Shown here piece by piece: positions 1 to 7,702 of a stretch of DNA of 11,336 nucleotides. Each line of letters begins with the position of its first letter. The first letter of the stretch is position 1. The translations under genes were made by a program, and so were the position numbers. Under the pieces are notes generated by a model, which saw nothing but the letters and a program-made list of their open reading frames with translations, had not been told where the DNA came from and searched no databases. Source of the DNA: an uncultured Sphingomonas sp. (GTDB lineage Bacteria > Pseudomonadota > Alphaproteobacteria > Sphingomonadales > Sphingomonadaceae); contig CADCWB010000157.1 of the NCBI GenBank assembly GCA_902806295.1, forward strand, positions 1 to 11,336, given 5' to 3'.

Positions 1-98
1 GCCCATTCGCGCCAGGGAACTTAGATGAAGAACGATCATTGAGCCCCCGGAAAGATCGCGGGAAGGCGGGGTTTGTTCCCATACCGTCCGGAATAGCT

Positions 99-105
99 GA
101 GGGGG
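99..105 (+). promoter_or_regulatory. Ribosome binding site of the first operon gene
   Basis: A purine-rich GAGGGGG tract lies just before two consecutive ATG codons (107-109 and 110-112). It leaves only 1 base before the first ATG but 4 before the second, so initiation at 110 looks more plausible. The two starts differ by a single methionine. This is the clearest Shine-Dalgarno-like tract at the head of the operon. Confidence 0.6.
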
Positions 106-106
106 A

Positions 107-1221
107 ATGATGAGCGAAACGGTTCTGGTCACCGGCGGCGCGGGATTTATCGGGCGATCCGTTTGCCGCGAACTGCTGTCGCGCGGGCACCGGGTGCGGG
201 TGCTGGACGGCTTGGTCGGGCAAGTTCACGGCGACGTCGAGCGGCCGGCCGATTTGCCCAGCGACGTGGAACTGATCCGGGCCGACGTCCGCAACGGCGA
301 TGCGGTGACCAAGGCGCTTAAGGGGGTGGACAGCGTCGTCCACCTGGCCGCGGAAGTGGGTGTCGGCCAGTCGATGTATGCTGTCGAACGCTACACCAGC
401 GTCAACGATGTCGGCACCGCGGTGCTGACAGAAAAGCTGATCGACGATCCCGTGCGCCGGATCGTCACCGCCTCGTCAATGAGCATTTACGGCGAAGGGC
501 TCTATCGCGACGCGGACGGCGAGTTCTTGCAGGATGCCGAGCGCCAGCCGCGCACGTCCGAGACGCAAAGCTGGGACCCGCTCGATCGTAAGGGCCGACC
601 GCTCACCCCTGTAGCCACGCCCGAGTGGAAGCAGCCCAATCTCGCGAGCATCTATGCGCTCGGCAAATATGTGCAGGAACGCACCACCCTGATCATGGCG
701 GGCGCTTACGGCATGGAAGGCGTCTGCCTGCGTCTGTTCAACGTCTACGGTCCCGGCCAGGCACTTTCCAATCCCTATACCGGCCTGCTGGCGATCTTTT
801 CGTCCCGGCTGCTCAACGGCCAGCGGCCGGTGATCTTCGAGGATGGCGAGCAGCGCCGCGACTTCGTCTATGTCGGCGACGTCGCGCGGGCCTTTGCCGA
901 CGCCCTTGAGCTGCCGCAAGCCGCCGGCGGCGTGTTCAACATCGGGTCTGGTGACGATCGCTCCGTGCGTCAGGTGGCGGAGAGCATCGCCCGCGCGATG
1001 AACCGCAACGACCTCGAGCCGGAGATCGTCGGCAAGTCGCGGATCGGCGACATCCGCCATTGCTTCTGCGACACCTCACTCGCCGCCGATCGCCTCGGCT
1101 TCCGCGCCCAGCGAGATTTCGAGGACGGTCTGGCCGAACTCGCCGAGTGGGTCGCAAGCCAGGAGGCGGTCGACCGGGTCGACCAGGCCAAGGCTGAACT
1201 CGAGCAGCGCGGGCTGGTCGC

Positions 1222-1225
<4 letters not shown>
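107..1225 (+). CDS. NAD-dependent epimerase, dTDP-L-rhamnose 4-epimerase-like
   Basis: This is a cytosolic extended short-chain dehydrogenase/reductase (SDR) of 372 residues (371 if the second ATG is used), the usual family length. The N-terminal NAD-binding loop is VTGGAGFIG (residues 8-16). The substrate serine region is SSMSIYGEG (123-131), and the catalytic pair is Y183 and K187 in YALGK. The pattern of GVGQSMY (85-91), SSMSIYGEG, SNPYTGLLAIF (221-231) and GDIRHCF (314-320) is what I know from proteins annotated as dTDP-L-rhamnose 4-epimerase. Those enzymes interconvert dTDP-L-rhamnose and dTDP-6-deoxy-L-talose. The rhamnose-synthesis genes (rmlABCD) are not in the window, so the substrate is inferred from family resemblance only. 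The gene leads the operon, and its stop overlaps the next start (GTGA, 1222-1225). UDP-sugar 4-epimerases are the main alternative. Confidence 0.85.
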
Positions 1226-2303
<1,078 letters not shown>

Positions 2304-2307
<4 letters not shown>

Positions 2308-3395
2308 GCCGGCTGCGACTATTCCTCACGACCGATGCGGTCGGCGGCGTATGGACTTACTCGCTCGATCTCGCCGCCGCCTTGGCGGCCGAGGTCGATG
2401 CGGTAGTGATCCTGGCCGTGCTTGGTCCCGCGCCGAACGCCGATCAACTAACCCGCGCCGCCGCCGTGCCAGGCCTGCAACTGATCCACACCGGACTGCC
2501 GCTCGACTGGACCGCAACGAGTAGCGAGGAGCTGCGCGCCAGTGCAGAGACCTTGGCCGATCTCGCGGATCAAGCTGATGCCGAGGTGGTGCAGCTGCAT
2601 TCCCCCGCACTTGCCGTCGGCACCTATCGCGCACCGGTCGTCACTGTGGTGCATAGCTGTGTCGCGACTTGGTGGAGCGCGGTGAAGACCGGGCCGCTGC
2701 CGGACGACTTCGCGTGGCGTATGGCGATCGCGCGAGAAGGCCTGCGCCGAAGCGAGCTGGTCGTCACCCCGTCCCGCGCGTTCGCCGAGACGGTGCAACA
2801 GGCCTACGGCCTCAAGCACCCTCCAGCGGCGGTGCACAATGGCCGCTTTCACCCTGCTGCGGGTGCAAGTTCGTCCGGCAGCTTCGCCTTCACCGCTGGC
2901 CGGCTGTGGGACGAGGGGAAGAACGTCGCGGCGTTCGACGCGGCGGCTGCGCTGTCGGCGGTGCCGTTCAAGGCGGCCGGGCCGGTCCAGGGACCGAACG
3001 GGGCGCGGGTGGACGTTCGCTCAGCCGAGCTGCTCGGCTTCCTGGCCGAGGAGGATCTGACCGCAACGCTGGCGCAGCAACCGATCTTTGTCTCGGCGGC
3101 AAAGTATGAGCCGTTCGGCCTGTCCGTCCTCGAGGCGGCTCAGGCCGGCTGCGCCCTGGTGCTGTCGCCGATCCCGACCTTTCGCGAATTGTGGAGCGGT
3201 GCAGCCCTGTTCGCCGACGGGGCGGAGGAAATCGCCGCCGCAGTGGATCGACTGGCAGCGGACCCCTCCGAACGCGCGGCGCTCGGTGCCGCAGCGAAGG
3301 CCCGGTCGGAACGGTTCACTCCGGCTGCCATGGCGACGACGATGCTCGGCCATTATCGGGCGCTGCTCGGGTCGGAGCGGAGGGCGGCGGCTTGA
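2304..3395 (+). CDS. Glycosyltransferase, GT4 family (GT-B fold)
   Basis: I place the start at TTG 2304, inside the TTGA that ends the previous gene, giving 363 residues. The protein then opens with RLFLTTDAVGGVWTY (4-18), the glycine-rich N-terminal loop expected of GT4 enzymes. An in-frame extension upstream would lie wholly inside the epimerase gene and has no family-like sequence. Other landmarks are the interdomain VTPSRAF (154-160), FTAGRLWDEGKN (196-207) with R200 and K206 placed to contact the donor phosphates, and EPFGLSVLE (269-277), the E-x7-E motif of retaining GT-B enzymes. No signal peptide or membrane segment is visible. It probably transfers a sugar from a nucleotide donor in the cytosol; donor and acceptor cannot be read from the sequence. 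Translation is probably coupled to the genes on both sides by 4-base overlaps. Confidence 0.85.
3377..3384 (+). promoter_or_regulatory. Ribosome binding site supporting a TTG start
   Basis: GCGGAGGG ends 7 bases before TTG 3392, inside the end of the upstream glycosyltransferase gene. It supports starting the next gene at this TTG, which overlaps the upstream stop as TTGA, rather than at any in-frame codon further upstream. Confidence 0.5.
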
Positions 3396-4495
3396 GGGTC
3401 GTCTACTTCACTCACTCGCTGCAAAGCTGCTGGAACCACGGCAACGCGCACTTCCTGCGCGGCGTGTTGCGCGAATTGCAAGCGCGCGGCCACCAAGTGG
3501 AAGCACTGGAACCTGAAGGGAGCTGGAGCCTCCAGAACCTGCGGCGCGATGCCGGCGAGCAGGGTCTTCGGGCCTGGCGGCACGCCTATCCCGACCTGCA
3601 GGCGACTAACTATGCGCCCGGCACCGATCCGGCCGAACTGACCCACGGTGCCGACCTCGTGATCATGCACGAGTGGAACGAGCTGGCGCTGGTTGCGGCG
3701 GTCGGAACCCTGCGAAAGCGTGGAGCGCGGTTCACCCTGCTGTTCCATGATACTCATCACCGCGCCGTCAGCGACCCCGAGGCGATCCGCGCGTTCGACC
3801 TTTCCGGCTACGATGGCGTGCTCGCGTTCGGCGAGACGCTCAGCGAAGTCTATCGCCGCTGGGGCTGGCAGGGTCGCGTCTGGACCTGGCACGAGGCGGC
3901 CGACACTCGCCTGTTCCGGCCACCGGCCGGGGAAGGGCATCGTCAGGGTCTGGTGTGGATTGGCAATTGGGGAGACGGTGAGCGGACTGCCGAGCTCGAG
4001 CAGTTCCTGTTCCGTCCGGCCCAGAGCGCAGCCCTGCCGCTCGATATCTACGGCGTGCGTTACCCGGCCGAGGCTCTGGCGACCTTGCGGCGCTACGGCG
4101 CGCATTACCACGGCTGGCTGCCGAACGTCCGCGCTCCGCATGTGTTCGCTGAGCATCTCGCAACCGTGCACGTAGCTCGCCGCTTCTATACGACACGGCT
4201 GCCCGGCATTCCGACGATCCGGGTTTTCGAGGCGCTGGCCTGCGGCATCCCGCTGGTGTCCGCACCGTGGGACGATTGCGAACGGCTGTTCACGCCCGGC
4301 GAAGATTATCTCGTCGCCACCGATGGCGAGGTTATGACCCGCCACCTGCGTTCGCTTGCCGCCGATCCGGACTTGCGATGCAGCCTCGCCGAGCATGGCC
4401 TTGCCACCATCCGCGCTCGCCACAGCTGCTCCCACCGGGTCGACGAGCTGCTGGCGATCGTCGCCCAACTCACGCCCGAAAAGGTCCCGGCATGA
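3392..4495 (+). CDS. CgeB-like glycosyltransferase, first of three
   Basis: The chosen TTG start at 3392 gives 367 residues and an N-terminus, RVVYFTHSLQSCWNHGNAH (2-20), that lines up with the starts of the next two genes. The C-terminal half has the donor-binding block typical of the Glyco_trans_1_2/CgeB group of GT-B transferases: GIPTIRVFEALACGIPLVSA (272-291) followed by W293-D-D and FTPGEDYLVA (300-309). VHVARRFYTTRLPG (259-272) sits where relatives have an NVxR-type segment. WIGNWGDGER (189-198) marks the start of the second Rossmann domain. CgeB-family proteins decorate surface or spore polysaccharides where studied; here the acceptor is unknown. No membrane segment is seen. The gene overlaps its neighbours by TTGA upstream and ATGA downstream. 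Assignment to the family is firm, but donor specificity cannot be inferred. Confidence 0.8.
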   Translation: MRVVYFTHSLQSCWNHGNAHFLRGVLRELQARGHQVEALEPEGSWSLQNLRRDAGEQGLRAWRHAYPDLQATNYAPGTDPAELTHGADLVIMHEWNELALVAAVGTLRKRGARFTLLFHDTHHRAVSDPEAIRAFDLSGYDGVLAFGETLSEVYRRWGWQGRVWTWHEAADTRLFRPPAGEGHRQGLVWIGNWGDGERTAELEQFLFRPAQSAALPLDIYGVRYPAEALATLRRYGAHYHGWLPNVRAPHVFAEHLATVHVARRFYTTRLPGIPTIRVFEALACGIPLVSAPWDDCERLFTPGEDYLVATDGEVMTRHLRSLAADPDLRCSLAEHGLATIRARHSCSHRVDELLAIVAQLTPEKVPA

Positions 4496-5586
4496 AGATC
4501 GCCTTCTACGGCTCGTCCCTGCTCTCGTCCTACTGGAACGGCGCCGCAACATATTACCGCGGCATTCTGAGCCAACTGGCGACGCGCGGCTACGAAATCA
4601 CCTTCTACGAGCCGGACGCGTTCGAGCGGCAGCAACACCGCGATATCGATCCGCCAGCCTACGCCAAGGTGGAGGTCTTCCGAGCGACGCCCGAGGCCTG
4701 CCGGAACGTGCTGGCGAAGGCCGCCGAGGCCGACATCGTGGTCAAGGCGAGCGGCGTCGGCGTGTTCGACGATGAATTGCTGAATGGCGTGCTCGACCAG
4801 GCTGGCCGGCATGCGCTCAAGATTTACTGGGACGTGGACGCCGCCGCCACGCTGGAGGAGATCGCGGCTGCGCCCGATCACCCGCTGCGCCGCCGTCTGC
4901 CCGAGTTCGACCTGGTACTCACCTATGGTGGCGGACCTCCGGTGGTGAACCGCTACACCCACTTCGGCGCGCGCCGCTGCGAGCCGATCTACAATGCCCT
5001 CGACCCCGAAACGCACCACCCTGTGGCCCCACACCCGCGCTTTCAGGCCGACCTCGGCTTCCTGGCCAACCGCCTGCCAGATCGCGAGCGCCGGGTGGAA
5101 GAGTTCTTCCTCCGTGCCGCTGAGGCGCTCCCCGACAGCAGCTTCATGCTGGGCGGCAATGGCTGGCACGACAAGGGCATGCCCGCCAACGTTCGGGCGA
5201 TCGGTCACGTCGGCACCGCCGATCACAATGCCTTCAATTGCACACCGCTGGCCGTCCTCAACGTCGCCCGCGACAGCATGGCCAATGTCGGATTCTCCCC
5301 CGCTACTCGGGTGTTTGAAGCGGCCGGTGCTGCGGCGTGCCTGATCACGGACGCTTGGGAAGGAATCGAGCAGTTCCTTCAGCCGGATAAAGAAGTGCTG
5401 GTCGCCCGCGACGGGCAGGATGTCGCGGAGCAGCTGCGCGCGCTGACGCCCGAGCGCGCCCGCACCGTTGGGCGAGCGGCACTCACCCGAGTGCTACAGG
5501 ATCACACCTATGCGCAGCGCGCGGTGCAGGCGGACGCGATCATGCGCGCGGAACTGGCCGCCAAGCGGGAGCTTGCGGCCGCATGA
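4492..5586 (+). CDS. CgeB-like glycosyltransferase, second of three
   Basis: A 364-residue protein starting at ATG 4492, within the ATGA shared with the upstream stop and preceded by AAAAGG 7 bases away. It opens with IAFYGSSLLSSYWNGAATYY (3-22), paralleling both flanking genes. The middle carries IYWDVDAAATLEEI (111-124) and LTYGGGPPVVNRY (143-155), which have counterparts in the next gene. The C-terminal nucleotide-sugar site is NVARDSM (257-263), GFSPATRVFEAAGAAACLIT (267-286), W289-E-G and LQPDKEVLVA (296-305). This architecture matches CgeB/Glyco_trans_1_2 transferases of the GT-B fold, which work in the cytosol on nucleotide-sugar donors. It resembles the following gene more closely than the preceding one. 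Its alanine-rich C-terminus runs into the next start through another ATGA. Confidence 0.82.
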   Translation: MKIAFYGSSLLSSYWNGAATYYRGILSQLATRGYEITFYEPDAFERQQHRDIDPPAYAKVEVFRATPEACRNVLAKAAEADIVVKASGVGVFDDELLNGVLDQAGRHALKIYWDVDAAATLEEIAAAPDHPLRRRLPEFDLVLTYGGGPPVVNRYTHFGARRCEPIYNALDPETHHPVAPHPRFQADLGFLANRLPDRERRVEEFFLRAAEALPDSSFMLGGNGWHDKGMPANVRAIGHVGTADHNAFNCTPLAVLNVARDSMANVGFSPATRVFEAAGAAACLITDAWEGIEQFLQPDKEVLVARDGQDVAEQLRALTPERARTVGRAALTRVLQDHTYAQRAVQADAIMRAELAAKRELAAA

Positions 5587-6668
5587 ATCTCGTCGTCCTG
5601 GGCCTGTCGCTGTCGTCGTCGTGGGGCAACGGCCACGCCACCACCTTCCGCGCCCTGCTCAAAGCATTTGCCGAGCGCGATCACGACATCCTGTTCCTTG
5701 AGCGCGATGTCCCCTGGTATCGCAACCAGCGCGACTTGCAGCAGCCGGACTATTGCCGGCTGGAGTTCTACTCCGATCTTCAGGAACTCGAGCGTTTTCG
5801 CGAGGAATTCGAGCGGGCTGATGCGGTGATGGTCGGCTCCTACGTGCCGGACGGGGTCGCGGTCGGCCGGCTCGTCCAGCAAACTGCAGCAGGCGTCACT
5901 AGCTTCTACGACATCGATACCCCCGTAACTCTCGCAAAGCTGGAGGCCGGAGATTTCGAGTATCTCTCGCCCGAGGTCATCCCGGGCTACGATGTCTACT
6001 TCAGCTTCACCGGCGGCCCCACGTTGCGCCGGATCGAAAAGCGCTACGGTGCTCCCGTCGCGCGCCCACTCTATTGCTCGGTAGATGCAGAAAGATATCA
6101 ACCGCTCGATGTGCCGATCCGCTGGGACCTGTCCTATCTCGGCACCTACAGCGACGACCGCCAGCCCACCATTGAGCGCTTGCTCAACGAAGTGGCGCGC
6201 CGCTTGCCGCACCGGCGCTTTTGCGTGGCGGGGCCGCAATATCCGGAGAGCATCGAGTGGCCGGGCAACGTCGAGCGCATCGACCATGTGCCTCCGGCCG
6301 AGCATCGAGCCTTTTACGCCGCCTCCCGCTTTACCCTGAACGTGACCCGCGCGGACATGATCCAGGCCGGGTGGTCGCCCTCAGTCCGGCTGTTCGAGGC
6401 CGCGGCTTGCGCCACGCCGGTGATCTCGGACGTGTGGGACGGGCTTGCCGAGTTGCTGGCGCCTGGACGGGAAATCCTCCTCGCGCACTCAACGGACGAC
6501 GTGATCGCCGCGCTGGAGGGTATTGCAGAACCGCAGCGGCGGGCGATCGGCACCGCCTCGCGCGCTCGGGTTCTGGCCGCGCATACCGCCCGCCACCGGG
6601 CCGAAGAACTTGAAGGGCACCTCAAAGAGGCGGTGCAGCAAAAATTGGGGGAGCAGGTATTCGCATGA
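5583..6668 (+). CDS. CgeB-like glycosyltransferase, third of three
   Basis: A 361-residue protein with an ATG start overlapping the previous stop; a GGGAG tract lies 11 bases upstream. The N-terminus LVVLGLSLSSSWGNGHATTF (3-22) and the central SFYDIDTPVTLAKL (107-120) and SFTGGPTLRRIEKRYG (141-156) match, block by block, the preceding gene. LSYLGTYSDDRQ (183-194) opens the second Rossmann domain. NVTRADMI (253-260), WSPSVRLFEAAACATPVISD (264-283), W285-D-G and LAPGREILLA (292-301) form the expected donor site. I call it a CgeB-like GT-B transferase and a paralogue of the gene before it. It is soluble by sequence, and its donor is unknown; the UDP-xylose synthase-like gene directly downstream makes xylose a reasonable guess, but only a guess. 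Confidence 0.82.
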   Translation: MNLVVLGLSLSSSWGNGHATTFRALLKAFAERDHDILFLERDVPWYRNQRDLQQPDYCRLEFYSDLQELERFREEFERADAVMVGSYVPDGVAVGRLVQQTAAGVTSFYDIDTPVTLAKLEAGDFEYLSPEVIPGYDVYFSFTGGPTLRRIEKRYGAPVARPLYCSVDAERYQPLDVPIRWDLSYLGTYSDDRQPTIERLLNEVARRLPHRRFCVAGPQYPESIEWPGNVERIDHVPPAEHRAFYAASRFTLNVTRADMIQAGWSPSVRLFEAAACATPVISDVWDGLAELLAPGREILLAHSTDDVIAALEGIAEPQRRAIGTASRARVLAAHTARHRAEELEGHLKEAVQQKLGEQVFA

Positions 6669-7699
6669 GTTCGGAGATGGCCATGAGCAAATTGCCCCTC
6701 AAACGCGCGCTGGTCGCCGGCGGCGCCGGGTTCATCGGCTCGCACCTAGTCGACCGCCTGTTGGCGCAAGGTGCCGAAGTTGTCGTCCTGGACAATCTCC
6801 AGACCGGGCGCGAGGCCAATCTGCGGCACTTGGCCGCCGACCCGCAGCTGACGATGATCGAAGCCGACATCTGCGATCCGCTGCCCGCAAGCTTGAAGGG
6901 TCAGTTCAGCCACATTTTCAACGCGGCGTGCGCGGCCTCTCCCCCACACTATCAAGCCGACCCGGAGCATACCATGCTCACCAACGTGCTCGGCACCCGC
7001 AACCTGTTGCGCCGCGCGGAGGGTGACGGCGCACGCTTCCTGCAGACGTCCACCAGCGAGGTGTACGGCGATCCCGAGGTTCATCCGCAGACCGAAGATT
7101 ATCGCGGCTGGGTCAGCTGCACGGGTCCACGCGCCTGTTATGACGAAGGCAAACGCGCGGCGGAGACGCTGGCGTTCGACTTCGCGCGCTTGGGACGCGC
7201 CGACGTTCGCGTGGTGCGCATCTTCAATACCTATGGCCCGCGCATGGATCCGGACGATGGGCGGGTCGTCAGCAACGTCATCTGCCAGGCGCTGACCGGC
7301 GACCCGATCACGGTTTACGGCGACGGCAGTCAGACCCGCAGTTTTTGTTATGTCGACGACCTGGTCGAGGGCATCCTCCGGCTGATGGCCTATGATGGTC
7401 AGCAGCCTGGCCCCGTCAACCTCGGCAATCCGATCGAACTGACTGTGTGCGATCTGATCGACCGGGTCGTGGCGCTGACCGGGTCGAAGAGCCCGCTGGT
7501 CACTCGCCCGCTGCCGGAAGACGATCCCCGCCGCCGCAAGCCGGACATCAGCCTCGCCCAGCGGCTCCTCCGTTGGGAACCGAAGGTATCGCTCCAGAAA
7601 GGGCTGGAAGCGACCACCGCCTACTTCGCCGAAGAACTGCACAGCGGGCAGTCTCGGTTCAACAAATTGCTTTCGCCCGCGCTCGCCGCCGCCGAATAA
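6665..7699 (+). CDS. UDP-glucuronate decarboxylase (UDP-xylose synthase)-like SDR
   Basis: This 344-residue extended SDR matches UDP-xylose synthases over its whole length. These enzymes oxidise UDP-glucuronate at C4, lose CO2 from C6 and reduce the product to UDP-xylose using bound NAD. Visible hallmarks are AGGAGFIGSHL (18-28), TSTSEVYGDPEVHPQ (128-142) with E132 at the position needed for decarboxylation, RACYDEGKR (156-164) with Y159 and K163, FNTYGPRMDPDDGRVVSN (187-204), GSQTRSF (221-227) with R225 as the likely carboxylate contact, and VNLGNP (251-256). The human-type loop with NPIG before the catalytic tyrosine reads SCTG here (151-154), a local departure from the family. Translation may start at ATG 6665 (CAGG 7 bases upstream, ATGA overlap) or at ATG 6683, which has GGAG 6 bases upstream; the latter would remove six residues ahead of the NAD loop. 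Confidence 0.88.
   Translation: MSSEMAMSKLPLKRALVAGGAGFIGSHLVDRLLAQGAEVVVLDNLQTGREANLRHLAADPQLTMIEADICDPLPASLKGQFSHIFNAACAASPPHYQADPEHTMLTNVLGTRNLLRRAEGDGARFLQTSTSEVYGDPEVHPQTEDYRGWVSCTGPRACYDEGKRAAETLAFDFARLGRADVRVVRIFNTYGPRMDPDDGRVVSNVICQALTGDPITVYGDGSQTRSFCYVDDLVEGILRLMAYDGQQPGPVNLGNPIELTVCDLIDRVVALTGSKSPLVTRPLPEDDPRRRKPDISLAQRLLRWEPKVSLQKGLEATTAYFAEELHSGQSRFNKLLSPALAAAE
6673..6676 (+). promoter_or_regulatory. Alternative internal ribosome binding site
   Basis: GGAG lies 6 bases before ATG 6683, the third in-frame ATG of the UDP-xylose synthase-like gene. It could direct a start that gives the protein a shorter N-terminus (MSKLPLKRAL...). The overlapping ATG at 6665 also has an upstream CAGG, so the two starts cannot be separated from sequence alone. 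Confidence 0.35.
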
Positions 7700-7702
7700 T
7701 TC

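Noticed and set aside
1..24. Possible tail of an upstream + strand gene ending at TAG 22-24
   Set aside because: Only seven codons are visible and another frame is also open through this region, so nothing supports a particular gene end.
45..77. Possible weak terminator: CCCCG at 45-49 pairing with CGGGG at 67-71, followed by TTTGTT
   Set aside because: The stem is only five pairs with a loop of 17 bases and no clean T-run, too weak to call a terminator.
3191..3391. In-frame N-terminal extension of the first CgeB-like transferase
   Set aside because: It overlaps the end of the upstream glycosyltransferase. The paralogues in the next two genes begin at the position corresponding to TTG 3392, which also has a ribosome site.
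4267..4491. In-frame N-terminal extension of the second CgeB-like transferase
   Set aside because: It is arginine- and proline-rich shadow sequence inside the previous gene. ATG 4492 has a ribosome site and aligns with the paralogues.
3353..4552. Open frame of 399 codons on the minus strand
   Set aside because: It lies antisense to a well supported CgeB-like gene. Its sequence is arginine- and serine-rich at the start, has no domain motifs, and is the kind of open frame expected opposite GC-rich coding DNA.
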